Shown here piece after piece: positions 54,621-63,895 of a stretch of DNA of 64,000 nt. The translations under genes and the position numbers were made by a program. A model generated the notes under the pieces. The model ran no database searches and was not told where the DNA came from. It was given only the letters and a program-made list of their open reading frames with translations. Source of the DNA: Armatimonadetes bacterium Uphvl-Ar1 (lineage in GTDB: Bacteria > Armatimonadota > Fimbriimonadia > Fimbriimonadales > Fimbriimonadaceae); NCBI GenBank assembly GCA_002162075.1, contig CP021423.1, positions 930,001-994,000 of the forward strand. The letters are read 5' to 3'. The number at the start of each line of letters is the position of its first letter. Position 1 is the first letter of the stretch.

Positions 54621-55868
54621 CTAACTGAGCCAGTCTTGGGCGGCGGTATCTCCGGCGACGAAGCCGGTGGCCCAAGCGGCCTGGAGGTTGTAGCCGCCGA
54701 CAGGGCCAGCGATGTCGAGGACTTCTCCAGCGAGATAGAGCCCTTGGACAATTTGAGAGCGCATAGTTTGGTTATCAACTTCTTCTAAGCTGACGCCTCC
54801 GGCAACAACTTCACCTTTATCGAGAATGACTTCTTCTACTTCGCCGATTTGCCAAAACTTCATGGTTTGGGCGAGGATGTTGAGTTGCTTTTTGGAGACG
54901 GCTTGGGCGCGAGCGTCTTCGGGAATCTCCGCGACGGCGAGAATGAACGGGGCAACAGAATTTGGGACGAATTCTTCGACGATGGGGCGGATAAAGTGAT
55001 TTGGTTTTTGGGCTTTAAAGGTTTGGAGGTCGTTTTGGAACTCTTCCAGTTTTACGGTCGGGAGCAGGTCAATTTCAAGGGTTGCAGCAGCGGTGTGCCA
55101 GTGATCACTTACCTCGCGGGAAATGCCGAGGGCGCAAGGACCTGAGACTCCGTGGTGGGTAAAGAGCAGGTCGCCCTGCCACCGGGCAATTTCTTTGTTG
55201 TTGACCCGGGCTTTGAGAATGATGTTTCGGAGAGAGACGCCCGCTTTGACGGCTTGCCGTTTGAGACCGATTTCCATAGGGGCGAGGGCAGCGCGGATGG
55301 GGACGATGGTGTGTCCGAGGGTTTTGGCCCAGGGGAATCCATCGCCCGTGGTGCCGGATCGTGGGTAGCTAGAGCCGCCGGTGCAGAGAATGACGTGCTC
55401 GGTGGGGATGAGATCAGTCTCGGTTCGAACTGCGGAAATTCTGCCGCCGGGGGCGACGATTTCGGTGACTGGAGAATGGAATTTGATCTTGACCCCGGCT
55501 TCGTCGAGATATGTGTGCAAGATGCGGACGACATCTTTGGCGGTTTGATCAACGGGGAAGATGCGACCATCGGGCCGGGTGTAGACGCGGAGCCCCCGTT
55601 CGGTGAGCATATCAATGATTCGCGTATTGAGGAATCGGTAGCAGGCGGGGCGAATAAAATTTGCCTCGTTTTTGCGGAAGGCTTTGAGGACAAGTTCGAT
55701 CGGGCCGTCGTGAGTGATGTTGCATTTGCCCCCGCCGGAGATAAGGATTTTTGTACCGATGCGGTCGGTTTTTTCTAGAAGGAGGACAGGTACGCCTTGG
55801 GTTGCAAGAGTATGGCTAGCGATGATCCCGGCAGCTCCGGCCCCGATGACGACGACCGGTTGCTTCAT
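54621..55868 (-). CDS. BaiN/HI0933-family FAD-dependent oxidoreductase
   Basis: A 415-residue flavoprotein. It starts with the FAD-binding motif VVVIGAGAAGIIASHTLA and the family's LISGGGKCNIT. VILCTGGSSYPRSGTTGDG is typical of the HI0933 group, and the end has the second FAD-contact GLYLAGEVLDIAGPVGGYNLQ with AWATGFVAG. BaiN in gut clostridia reduces bile-acid intermediates, but most members have unknown substrates. It is single here, convergent with the selA-linked pair and followed upstream by the pseudopilin gene on the same strand. Confidence 0.93.
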   Translation of the reverse strand: MKQPVVVIGAGAAGIIASHTLATQGVPVLLLEKTDRIGTKILISGGGKCNITHDGPIELVLKAFRKNEANFIRPACYRFLNTRIIDMLTERGLRVYTRPDGRIFPVDQTAKDVVRILHTYLDEAGVKIKFHSPVTEIVAPGGRISAVRTETDLIPTEHVILCTGGSSYPRSGTTGDGFPWAKTLGHTIVPIRAALAPMEIGLKRQAVKAGVSLRNIILKARVNNKEIARWQGDLLFTHHGVSGPCALGISREVSDHWHTAAATLEIDLLPTVKLEEFQNDLQTFKAQKPNHFIRPIVEEFVPNSVAPFILAVAEIPEDARAQAVSKKQLNILAQTMKFWQIGEVEEVILDKGEVVAGGVSLEEVDNQTMRSQIVQGLYLAGEVLDIAGPVGGYNLQAAWATGFVAGDTAAQDWLS

Positions 55869-55892
55869 TTCATCCGAATGATACCGGGTGAC

Positions 55893-56279
55893 TTAGAGAA
55901 GGTTGTGGTTGGGCCGGGCTTGCCACCAATCCACATCACGACCTCGGAAGGTCGGTGTTTGACCGATTTGGCGGGCATTGTAGACACCGGGAATTGGCCC
56001 TACGGGCCATTTTTGGAGATATTGCCTCGTGACGAGGTTGTTATTGCTGCATCGCCCAGTTTGACCGCTCCGGAGTCCTTCTTCGAGTGCGCACCGGCTT
56101 TTGGCATCGTCAATTTGCTTGAGATTGGCGATGATGGTCTTGAGACGGGTGGCCTTTCTCGCCTTGAGGAGATTTGGGACAGCGATGGCGAGGAGCATCC
56201 CGATGATGAGGACAACGACCATCATTTCCACGAGAGTGAAAGCTCTTGATTTCTGATTGGTCGTTTGGTCTGATAACAT
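55893..56279 (-). CDS. Type IV pilin-like / type II secretion pseudopilin
   Basis: A 128-residue prepilin. The class-III signal is RAFTLVEMMVVVLIIG, cut before Phe; the conserved Glu at +5 is present, while the -1 position is Ala rather than the usual Gly. The hydrophobic helix continues MLLAIAVPNLLKARK. The soluble part (LKQIDDAKSRCALEEGL, then YLQKWPVGPIPGVYN) is of a type common in Armatimonadota and Planctomycetota. The GGGAG ribosome-binding site sits 5 bases before ATG 56279. It could belong to a type IV pilus or T2SS; no other pilus structural gene is near. Confidence 0.9.
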   Translation of the reverse strand: MLSDQTTNQKSRAFTLVEMMVVVLIIGMLLAIAVPNLLKARKATRLKTIIANLKQIDDAKSRCALEEGLRSGQTGRCSNNNLVTRQYLQKWPVGPIPGVYNARQIGQTPTFRGRDVDWWQARPNHNLL

Positions 56280-56427
56280 CGGTACTCCCGAGGGAGCCAG
56301 GTTGGCCCAGGTAAATGTTCGGAAGTTGAATTAGTTGTCTTTAGCAATTTTTGCGGTTGAGGATGAACAAGGTCAAAGGCACTTGAGGGGAGTAGGGTAA
56401 CTTTCACCTTGGATCAGTTGGTTTTTC

Positions 56428-57111
56428 ATGGTCAGTTTTGGCAAAAAGAGTGCGGTTTCGAAACAAGAATTTGCGATTGTGGGGCTTGGTCGGTTTGGAA
56501 CAAGTCTGGGCCGGAAGCTTGTTGAAACGGGTCATACGGTTTTGGGTTGTGACCGTGACCCGGCTTTGGTGCAACGCTACTCTCACCTGTTGACTCAGAC
56601 AATCGCTTTAGATTCAACCGATGAAGAAGCTCTGAAAGAGATTGATATCGTGAGTTACGATACGGTTATTGTTGCAATCGGTACGAATTTTGAGGCTAAT
56701 CTCTTGACATCTGTGGGCTTAAAATCGCTTGGAGTTCGCAATCTAATCTGCAAGGCGACGACGGAAATGCAGCGCGACATTTTGCTGCGGGTTGGGGTTG
56801 ACCGAGTTGTGTTGCCCGAATTTGAAGCAGGTGAGCGTCTCGCGACATTGATTACATCGCCGACCGTGGTTTCACAAATGACCTTGTGTCCGGGTTACCG
56901 AATCAGTGAAGTTGCGGTTCCGAAGGGGATGGTTGACCGGAGTTTGGACGATGTGGATATTCATGGGCGGATGGGATTGACGGTAGTTGCCTTGCAACGA
57001 GGAACGAATGTAATGCCGACTCCAAAAAAATCGACCGTTTTGCGTGAAGATGATTTGTTGGTTGTTCTAGGATCCGATGAAGCAGTTCAGAAACTCAGTA
57101 GCCACGTCTAG
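56428..57111 (+). CDS. ktrA: Potassium uptake regulator KtrA/TrkA (RCK domain protein)
   Basis: Peripheral gating ring of a Ktr/Trk K+ channel-transporter. The RCK_N domain begins FAIVGLGRFGTSLGRKL with the GxGxxG nucleotide motif and an acidic residue after the second strand (GCDRDPALV). TTEMQRDILLRVGVDRVVLPE is typical of KtrA. The RCK_C domain fills the last ~80 residues and ends LREDDLLVVLGS. At 227 residues it is a single RCK unit, as in KtrA rather than the double TrkA. It overlaps ktrB by 35 bp, a strong sign of a two-gene operon. Nothing recognisable as a c-di-AMP riboswitch precedes it. Confidence 0.93.
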   Translation: MVSFGKKSAVSKQEFAIVGLGRFGTSLGRKLVETGHTVLGCDRDPALVQRYSHLLTQTIALDSTDEEALKEIDIVSYDTVIVAIGTNFEANLLTSVGLKSLGVRNLICKATTEMQRDILLRVGVDRVVLPEFEAGERLATLITSPTVVSQMTLCPGYRISEVAVPKGMVDRSLDDVDIHGRMGLTVVALQRGTNVMPTPKKSTVLREDDLLVVLGSDEAVQKLSSHV

Positions 57112-58456
57112 GTTTTCGGCTCTGAGTCGGCGAGTTCCGATTGCAGTTCGATTGGTATTAGGTTTGGTGCTTTTGGTTTTGGTGGGCACAACTCTTTTGA
57201 GTATGCCGTTTGCGGATAACGGACGTTCGATTTCTTTTCAAGAAGCGATGTTTACTTCAGTGAGTGCGTTGGCGGTGACGGGTTTGTCAACGATTACTCC
57301 ATCGACTGATTTGTCTCCGGCGGGGAAAGTAATTTTGATGTTGCTGATTCAGGTCGGTGGAGTGGGTTATATGGTTTTGGCGATTTTGGTCTTTCGATTA
57401 TTGGGTCGGAGTATTTCGCTGACCGACCGGATGGCTCTGCAGGATTCGCTCGGGTTGATCAATTTGGGCGGGATTGTTCAGCTTTCGATTCGGGTCTTTT
57501 TGACGGTTTTGGTGATTGAGTTTATTGGGGCGGTGTTGCTCTTTTTCGTGTGGAGCAATTATGGGCCTCTGGTTGGGAAGCCGCCGGGTTACATTGCATT
57601 TTTCGCGATGTTTCATGCGGTGTCGAGTTTTTGTAATGCGGGGTTTGATATTTTTAACGGTAAGTACGTTTTCCCCACTGATACGGGGACTTTAGCAATT
57701 TTGAGCTCTTTGATTTACCTGGGTGGCCTGGGGATTCCGGTTTTATTTGATGCAATTACGACTCGGAATATCCGGAAGTTCAGTTTGCATTCTAAGTTGA
57801 CTTTGCTTGTTGCGACAGGGCTCGTTTTTTGGGGTGCTTTCGCGATTTTTGTATCAGAGTCTGTTCCGGGGGGGATGCTTGACGGCCTTTCTTTCTGGCG
57901 GGCTTTTGAACTATCTTTGGCGCAATCAGTGAGCTGCCGGACGGCGGGATTTGCATTCTTGGGGTCTTTGGGTGAATTACAGTCCTCATCAGTGATGGTG
58001 ATGGTGACTTTGATGTTTGTTGGATGTGGTCCAGCTTCGATGGGCGGTGGGATCACGACGGGGACATTTGTGTGTCTTGTACTCGCTTTGGTGAGTTATG
58101 TGAAGCGGCGGGACACTCCGGTTGTGTGGGGCAAGGCGATTCCGGGAGAAATGGTTCGCAAGGCGGCGGCGGTTTTGACCGTGGGCTTGTTTGTCGTTCT
58201 GACAGCAACTTGGCTGATCTTGATCACTCATCCAGGTTGGAGTTTGGAAGAAGCGGTATTTGAAGTTGTCTCAGCGTTTGCGACATGCGGACTGACTTTG
58301 GATCGCACCCTTGACCTTTCGATTTTTGGGCAGTATGTGATTATGTTTATGATGTTTTGGGGTCGATTGGGGGCTCTGACAATTTTGTTTGCCTTTACCC
58401 GACCGAGCGGCCCCAAGCGCCTTCGATATCCGGAAGAAAAGATTTTGATTGGTTAA
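57077..58456 (+). CDS. ktrB: Potassium uptake membrane subunit KtrB (TrkH family)
   Basis: Na+- or H+-coupled K+ uptake pore of four M1-P-M2 repeats. Each repeat's filter Gly is visible: TGLSTITP, CNAGFDIF, CRTAGFAF and ATCGLTLD. The third-repeat gate loop GPASMGGGITTGTF is also as expected for KtrB. With 459 residues and ~8-10 hydrophobic segments it is full length. ATG 57077 lies inside ktrA; the overlap implies translational coupling of the ring and pore subunits. The stop overlaps the convergent gene by 4 bp. Confidence 0.95.
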   Translation: MKQFRNSVATSRFSALSRRVPIAVRLVLGLVLLVLVGTTLLSMPFADNGRSISFQEAMFTSVSALAVTGLSTITPSTDLSPAGKVILMLLIQVGGVGYMVLAILVFRLLGRSISLTDRMALQDSLGLINLGGIVQLSIRVFLTVLVIEFIGAVLLFFVWSNYGPLVGKPPGYIAFFAMFHAVSSFCNAGFDIFNGKYVFPTDTGTLAILSSLIYLGGLGIPVLFDAITTRNIRKFSLHSKLTLLVATGLVFWGAFAIFVSESVPGGMLDGLSFWRAFELSLAQSVSCRTAGFAFLGSLGELQSSSVMVMVTLMFVGCGPASMGGGITTGTFVCLVLALVSYVKRRDTPVVWGKAIPGEMVRKAAAVLTVGLFVVLTATWLILITHPGWSLEEAVFEVVSAFATCGLTLDRTLDLSIFGQYVIMFMMFWGRLGALTILFAFTRPSGPKRLRYPEEKILIG

Positions 58457-58956
58457 AGATCGTAGGTTGTCTTTTTGGCGACGGCGACAGTTCCGCCATC
58501 TTCTTTGCGTTGAAGTTGGAGTTCGAGGAAGTCGTACAGCTTATTGACGCTGGGGACGAGGACGAAGAACACGACGGAGGCGAGGATTGCCATTCCGATG
58601 GCAAAGACCCACCAGGCATTGAAGAACGCCCAAGCTGCGAGTCCGGCGATGGCGGGAAGTTCGTAAATTGCACCGGCGGTGATGATCTTGCCTTTGACGA
58701 CATCTGAGCTGAAATCGTTATGGTTATCGAGGCTGGCAAGAAGGGGTTTGACGGCAACCGGGAAGCCAACGGCGGCAATGACGATTCCGGCGATCAGGCA
58801 GAAGAGCGGAAGGGTGAGATCAGCATCTTTTTGAGCCATGGACGGGGCGAGGAAATAGGCACCGACTCCGAGGCCGCCCATAAAAATGACGAACCAGATC
58901 ACGACGAGTCTGAGGTTTTGGCGTTGGTCGGCGTAGGGTGATTTCGGGTTAGCCAT
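58453..58956 (-). CDS. Hypothetical four-helix membrane protein
   Basis: A 167-residue integral membrane protein. Hydrophobic segments are VIWFVIFMGGLGVGAYFL, LPLFCLIAGIVIAAVGFPVAV, ITAGAIYELPAIAGLAAWAFF and WVFAIGMAILASVVFFVLVP. The loop between helices 2 and 3 is polar with Asp/His/Asn. There is a Lys/Thr-rich tail with no motif. It resembles small ATP-synthase-c-like or DUF-type membrane proteins only in layout. It starts with ANPKSPYADQRQN and converges on ktrB. Confidence 0.6.
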   Translation of the reverse strand: MANPKSPYADQRQNLRLVVIWFVIFMGGLGVGAYFLAPSMAQKDADLTLPLFCLIAGIVIAAVGFPVAVKPLLASLDNHNDFSSDVVKGKIITAGAIYELPAIAGLAAWAFFNAWWVFAIGMAILASVVFFVLVPSVNKLYDFLELQLQRKEDGGTVAVAKKTTYDL

Positions 58957-59032
58957 GTTAGTTCTTGCGGTTGCCCGGTGATTTTATCCCAGGTCACGAT
59001 GATGGTGGGTCAGGGAATGGTTAATCTTTAGA

Positions 59033-60153
59033 TCATAGGGCTTCGAGGGGGACGCCGAATTCGGCTCCGACGGCAAAAATATGGTCGTCTTTGTTTATGA
59101 GCTTGACGGTGTGGGAGTCGGTTTCGCCGACCGGAATGACGGACCGCCAGACGGGAGAAGTTGTTTCGCGGTGGTAGACCACGTACTTGGTTCCGGGCGC
59201 TGCTTGCCAAGTGATCGTGGTGTCGTGGGTTTGATCGCGTTTTATCTGGACCTCTTTTGGAGAGTCGCCCGCTTGGGCCAAGGTTGCCATGACGGCAAGG
59301 TTCGCGGCGGCAACGCGGGCAAGGTAGTCGAAATCCATCTTTTCGATGGTGTCATCGAGGGTGTGTTGATGGGCGAATTCTTCGTGAACTTCGATGAATC
59401 GAACGGCATTAAACCCGGCATTGGCAAAGGGGGTGTGGTCGCCTCCTCGGCCGAATCGGTCGCGGCGGAAGACGAGTTTGGCTCGAAATTCGGACTGCGT
59501 TTCGCGGATGATGAGTTCGGCGAACCGGGCGAGTTCGCGGGAGTTGTGAGTTTCGGCTTCTTCGGAGAAGATGCGGATACGTTGATCATCCTTTTGACCG
59601 CTGAGGTTTGAGGATGAACCGACGGTGTCGTTGTTGAGAACGGCGTCAATGATCCAGTTTTCGGATTTTGCGCGAGCAGCGAGGGCGGCTGCCCCGAGGA
59701 GGCCTTGTTCTTCGCCAGTGAAGGCGACGAACTGGAGGGTGTTGGGGTGGGATTGGGCGGCAAGGATTCGGGCGAGTTCGGCGGCGACGGCGACTCCGCT
59801 GGCATCATCGTTGGCACCGGGGGCGGGGCCCTCTTGGGGTTTGACTGATAGATTAAGGCTGTCGAGGTGTCCGCCGATGAGGATGCGGTTGGGCCGGGTT
59901 CCGGAGAGGGTGGCGATGACTTGAGTGCAGGGGGTTGGCTCGGGGATGCGGCGGCCCTGGGGAAGGGTGTAGTCCATGAGTTCGACCTGGAGGGATTTGT
60001 GTTGGTCGAGTTGGGCTTTGAGGGCTTCGCAGGCGGGGCGGAGGTGGGGGAAAGGGAGTTTCGGGTGGGGAAGGCGGTGAGGAGTTCGACGGTTTGGCGG
60101 AGGTGTTTGGGGTCGGGGGTATCGAGGGGGGCGAGGATGGCTCTCAGATTCAT
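59033..60153 (-). CDS. M28-family zinc aminopeptidase (one base missing near the start)
   Basis: A di-zinc aminopeptidase, ~373 residues after correction. Zinc ligands are visible in the M28 order: LIGGHLDSLN (His, Asp), GANDDASGVA (bridging Asp), FTGEEQGLLG (Glu pair, with catalytic Glu), LNNDTVGSS (Asp) and EEFAHQHTLDDT (His). The sequence as given breaks at the five-G run 60046-60050. One restored base joins MNLRAILAPLDTPDPKHLR to HLRPACEALKAQLDQHKSL and on to the catalytic domain. Carboxy ~80 residues look like a fibronectin-type beta domain (TTITWQAAPGTKYVVYH). No signal peptide is obvious, so it could be cytoplasmic or exported by another route. Confidence 0.9.
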
Positions 60154-60199
60154 GGATTCAGGTTGGCATATTTGAGGGAATGGGATTTACGCTGCTGCA

Positions 60200-60270
60200 A
60201 CCCCTCCCGACCCTGCGGGATACCCCCTGTTCAAGCCAGGGGCAAGCTCTCCCCAAACTTGGGGAGGGAA
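60200..60270. repeat. Dispersed C/G-rich repeat (type B) before the PhyH gene
   Basis: Starts ACCCCTCCCGACCC, then CCCCTG-TTCAAGC-CAGGGG (a 6-bp hairpin), then CTCCCCAAA-CTTGGGGAGGG. The two hairpins occur in the same order at ~31191-31252, and the last one also occurs at 12643-12663. It lies 60 bp before the PhyH-like start and may contribute to its leader. Confidence 0.7.
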
Positions 60271-60328
60271 ATTCTGGGATTGAATGGAGAATAAGCACAG
60301 AGTTTGCAAGGTGTCGTATTATTGAGGA

Positions 60329-61155
60329 ATGGATGCGCGGGAGGTTTTTGCGGGGGAGGGGTATTGGGTGGAGCGGGGGTTGTTCTCGCGAGAAGAGATT
60401 GAGCGGGTGAGAGAGCGATTTGGGGAGATCAACCGGGAGCGGCGCGGAGTTGTGGATGATGGGGTTGCGGCGGGTGATCCGCTAGCGGAGTATCCCCGGG
60501 TGATGATGCCGCATAAGTTCGATGAATTGAGCCGGGATTGGCTACTCGATCAGCGGTTGAAGGGGCTTCTTGAAAGTCTTTTAGGGGCGGCACCGGTGGC
60601 AGTCCAGACGATGTTCTATTTCAAGCCTCCGGGGGCGCGGGGCAGGCGTTGCACCAGGACAATTTTTACTTGCTCGCCAAGCCGGGGACGTGCGTTGCGG
60701 CTTGGATGGCGGTGGATGATTGTGACGAGGGGAATGGGTGTATGCGGATTGTGCGCGGGAGTCAGGATTTGCCGACTTTGTGTACGGTGGGGGCGGATAC
60801 GGCGGAGAGTTTTACGGATGTGACGGTTCCGGTTCCGCCGGGGATGGAAGTGGTTTCGATTGATATGCAGGCGGGAGATGTATTGTTTTTCAATGGATCA
60901 GTGATTCATGGGAGTGGCCCGAATCGGTCGGAGAATCGGTTCCGGCGGGCATTGATCGGGCACTATGTGACGGCGAAGGCGACGGAGGTGTCGCGTTACT
61001 ATCATCCGTGTTTGGACTTTGATGGGAACGAAGTCGCTTTAGGTGAAGCAGTTGGGGGTGGGGTGTGCGGGGAGTTTGTGGGGGGCGAGTTGCGGATGGT
61101 GGGTGTGGATGTTTCGGGGCGGGGAATCACTGAGAAACGATCTTGGGCTGCATAG
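60329..61155 (+). CDS. Phytanoyl-CoA dioxygenase (PhyH) family Fe(II)/2-oxoglutarate oxygenase (one base missing)
   Basis: A non-haem iron hydroxylase, ~275 residues after correction. It opens FAGEGYWVERGLFSREEIERV, the typical PhyH helix. The frame breaks at the GGGG run 60639-60642. One restored G joins KPPGARGQ to ALHQDNFYLLAKPGT, where HxD supplies two iron ligands. The distal His (FFNGSVIHGSGPNRS) and the 2-oxoglutarate Arg (RRALIGHYV region) follow. As given, two overlapping partial frames exist (60329-60823 and 60649-61155). Substrate unknown; family members hydroxylate lipids, small metabolites or secondary metabolites. Confidence 0.9.
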
Positions 61156-61176
61156 CGCAACCCAAGATCGCATTGA

Positions 61177-63372
61177 TTATTTCAGGGTGTATCTGAGTTG
61201 GGTTGAATTAGCCCACTGCCAAATGATGCCCGTCAGCGTTTGCCTGTAAGCAGGGTCATTCACGTCAAATGCTCCGGTGTGGTTAATCACTAAGATGCGG
61301 TCACCGTAGTCGATTGCTCCGATCCCCATCGATGAAGGTCCGGTATCGAAGTCTCGGCGAAGGTACTGCGGGGTTCCGGTGAAAAAGACCGGATCTTTTG
61401 ATGTTGGTGAGATCGGACCATTGAACACGGGAACGTTCCATTGCTTCTGAAATTTACCGTCCAGAGTGTTACCAAAGCCGTGAACTTGACCAACTATGTT
61501 CAGCTTGGCGGCAGCATAGACTCCATTGACCGGGGCGGGTTTGATCACCCATGTACCGCTGGCCATTCCTCGGTAATTCGGGTTGTTGGGGTACTCATCG
61601 AACACAATTGGGCTGAGTTCGAGGTGTCCTTGGGGAGTGTAGTCAGCTTCGGTATCAGCATAAAGTGGAGTTCCATCTTCGTACTTTGATTCGCCTTCGA
61701 GTCTTATCCGAGCGATTCCTACCGAATCATTCCCGGTTACTAAGTAGACCGTGCTGCTGGTTGTGGTGATGGTTCGACCGACTTTCCCTTTGTTGTCGTT
61801 TAGAACGGCGTTGGTGATTGCGCCCGGACCTTCGTCCAGAGTCCAGGTGTATGTGAATGGGTTTGTGAATCCGGAGTTGGGCTTGGCGGTCAGGAGCAAG
61901 GATTTCCCCGCTTCAAATTGCGATGTGCTGGGCTCGAGGTCGATCAATACTGACTTCATTGCTCCTCGGATGACTTTGCCCATTTCTCCCGTCGTATAGG
62001 TTTCGGCGAGCGGTCCGGCCTTGCTGGAGTAGTGCCACGAGCCGAGGGCGGAGAGAATTCTCATCGTGCCTCGGAATCCTTGAATTTGGGCGGAAGTGAG
62101 GCTTTTTGATGCAAGCCGATCTGCTAGTTCTGGATAGCTGGTGCGCAGGAGTGGCGCGACGGCTGCGAGCGTGCTGAATGCTTCGGAATCGCCACCGGCG
62201 GCAACACCAGCCATTCTGGAAACCAGTGGCCCAAGATCTGGCGCTGAAGACGTATCCCCGATGATTGCAGCAGATTCTGTGTTGATTTCTGAATACTTCG
62301 CGACGGATTCATCGAGGGCTCCCGGTGTGAAATCGACTAGGGGTGCGCCGAATGCATCCAAGACTGAAGCACTCATCACGGAAGAGTAAGCGCGTCGAAG
62401 CATTGGAACGAGACTTGCCCGCCATTTTGCGATTTCCGGCGCATAATCTGAATCGTTGAATACTGTGGGTTCGGGTTGTCCAAAAATTGGTTGAAGAACC
62501 ACCAAAGAGTACTGATCTTCGCTGTGGTTTTCTTCGTGGGGAAGCGGTATCGCCGTACTTCGCGACAAAGGATTGAACTTATTCTCGCTCCCGACGATGG
62601 CCGGGACGGTGGAATGGTTGACTCCATCTTTGTCCTTGAATCCGATGTTGTAGGCAAAGTAACTGCCTTCAGCTTTTGAAAAGAGATTGTCGATTGCGAC
62701 ACCCGGTGTTAGAGCGATTGGTTCGGCTCTTCTTGTTCGCGGGAATTGATCTTTGAAGATAAACGACGGGGGTGGGTCGCCGGGGGCGCGGGTCGCGGTG
62801 TTCTGTTCCCCGAGATTGTTTGTGAGAGACGCGGCACTGAGTGCGGTTATGGAGTTGGCAAGTGCCGTTTTGATGTTTGCATTTCCGTTTTCGAGAGCGA
62901 ATACATCGGTGGCAATTTCAGCCTCAAGAACAGTTTTGAGAGCATTTGACACTGTACTTTCGGCAATGCGATCCCAAAGGGTTCGGCGCTCCTCGGGGGA
63001 CATCTGTGATCCTCCCAAACTGAGGAAGATGAGGGTGTTTGCGCAATTTGCCGAGTTCAAGATTGTTGTGCTTGAGCGCGGATCGCGCATTCCTATGAGC
63101 ACGGTTTTGCCAGATGTGAGGTCATTTGCAGTAAGAAGGGCAAACGTTGAGGTCTGAACTTTCAGCTTGAAGCCGGTGGTGCCTGCTTGTGCAGATTCTG
63201 TTCCTGAGGCGATGGTCAGGTCCGGAACGGTTGCGTTGGGGATTTGAACGGTTCCGGTGATTTCCGACTGGATTGAGTTTGAGTTGGAGTTTGAACCTCC
63301 ACATGCCACCAGGAATGCCGTGGTGAGCAGAGCGGCGGCAAATAGGGAACGGGCTTGAGTGCGGCTTCTCAT
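61177..63372 (-). CDS. Large lipoprotein of unknown function
   Basis: A 731-residue lipoprotein. The signal (LFAAALLTTAFLVACGG) ends at a lipobox Cys followed by a Ser/Asn-rich tether. The middle is helical, while residues ~490-560 (SGFTNPFTYTWTLDEGPGA) look like a PKD/Ig-like beta domain. The end has repeated beta-rich text with conserved aromatic turns. No catalytic motif is recognised. It may be a surface or periplasmic protein; the carboxy part mentions no binding motif I know. Divergent from the short gene at 63536. Confidence 0.75.
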   Translation of the reverse strand: MRSRTQARSLFAAALLTTAFLVACGGSNSNSNSIQSEITGTVQIPNATVPDLTIASGTESAQAGTTGFKLKVQTSTFALLTANDLTSGKTVLIGMRDPRSSTTILNSANCANTLIFLSLGGSQMSPEERRTLWDRIAESTVSNALKTVLEAEIATDVFALENGNANIKTALANSITALSAASLTNNLGEQNTATRAPGDPPPSFIFKDQFPRTRRAEPIALTPGVAIDNLFSKAEGSYFAYNIGFKDKDGVNHSTVPAIVGSENKFNPLSRSTAIPLPHEENHSEDQYSLVVLQPIFGQPEPTVFNDSDYAPEIAKWRASLVPMLRRAYSSVMSASVLDAFGAPLVDFTPGALDESVAKYSEINTESAAIIGDTSSAPDLGPLVSRMAGVAAGGDSEAFSTLAAVAPLLRTSYPELADRLASKSLTSAQIQGFRGTMRILSALGSWHYSSKAGPLAETYTTGEMGKVIRGAMKSVLIDLEPSTSQFEAGKSLLLTAKPNSGFTNPFTYTWTLDEGPGAITNAVLNDNKGKVGRTITTTSSTVYLVTGNDSVGIARIRLEGESKYEDGTPLYADTEADYTPQGHLELSPIVFDEYPNNPNYRGMASGTWVIKPAPVNGVYAAAKLNIVGQVHGFGNTLDGKFQKQWNVPVFNGPISPTSKDPVFFTGTPQYLRRDFDTGPSSMGIGAIDYGDRILVINHTGAFDVNDPAYRQTLTGIIWQWANSTQLRYTLK

Positions 63373-63535
63373 TCTCAGAGTGTATTTTGGATTCGTGAAA
63401 TGACCGTGAAATCGCTGAATACATCCTGCCGAAGGGTTTTCAGATAGGGGTGATTCAACTGAAAGAACATTGAACTCATCTCTATACAGACACCGTCATT
63501 AGATTACCGGACTGAATTCTGGTGGGAAGAATCAA

Positions 63536-63895
63536 ATGTTTAAGTGGAAGAATTGGAAAACCTCTTTCATTGTATCGGGATTAGGGATTGCTTTCCTCTT
63601 AGTTCTTGTTAACCTCACAGTGCAAGATACGGCTTGTGAGATGAGGGCGCGCCAGTTGGGGATTCTTGGCAAGATCAACAATCTCAAAGCAAAAGGGATC
63701 TTGCATTGTCAGGCGACTTGGGACGATGTAACTGAGCCTGACGATTTACCATTTGCGACTACTGCTACTGATATTTCTACTTCTGACGGTACTGATTACT
63801 GGGGAAATCACTATGGTTCTGGACTCAGCACACTATCGGTTTACTGTTTCGATAGTGATCCTGACAGGCTAATCGTAATTTTCTCTGCTTACTGA
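63536..63895 (+). CDS. Small single-helix protein with pseudopilin-like ending
   Basis: A 119-residue protein with a basic start and one hydrophobic segment (SFIVSGLGIAFLLVLVNL). The remainder is extracytoplasmic, with four Cys (TACEMRARQ, HCQATW, YCFDSD). DGTDYWGNHY resembles the DPWG-PY loop of GspG-type pseudopilins, and the end LIVIFSAY is strand-like. No GFTLIE-type signal is present, so pilin assembly is doubtful. Start ATG 63536 has no strong ribosome-binding site (AGAATCAA). The 105 bases after it to the window end hold nothing I can support. Confidence 0.55.
   Translation: MFKWKNWKTSFIVSGLGIAFLLVLVNLTVQDTACEMRARQLGILGKINNLKAKGILHCQATWDDVTEPDDLPFATTATDISTSDGTDYWGNHYGSGLSTLSVYCFDSDPDRLIVIFSAY

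Noticed and set aside
56280-56427. A c-di-AMP riboswitch before ktrAB or a c-di-GMP riboswitch before the pilin gene
   Set aside because: The conserved loops of the known classes are not found on either strand; only scattered short matches.
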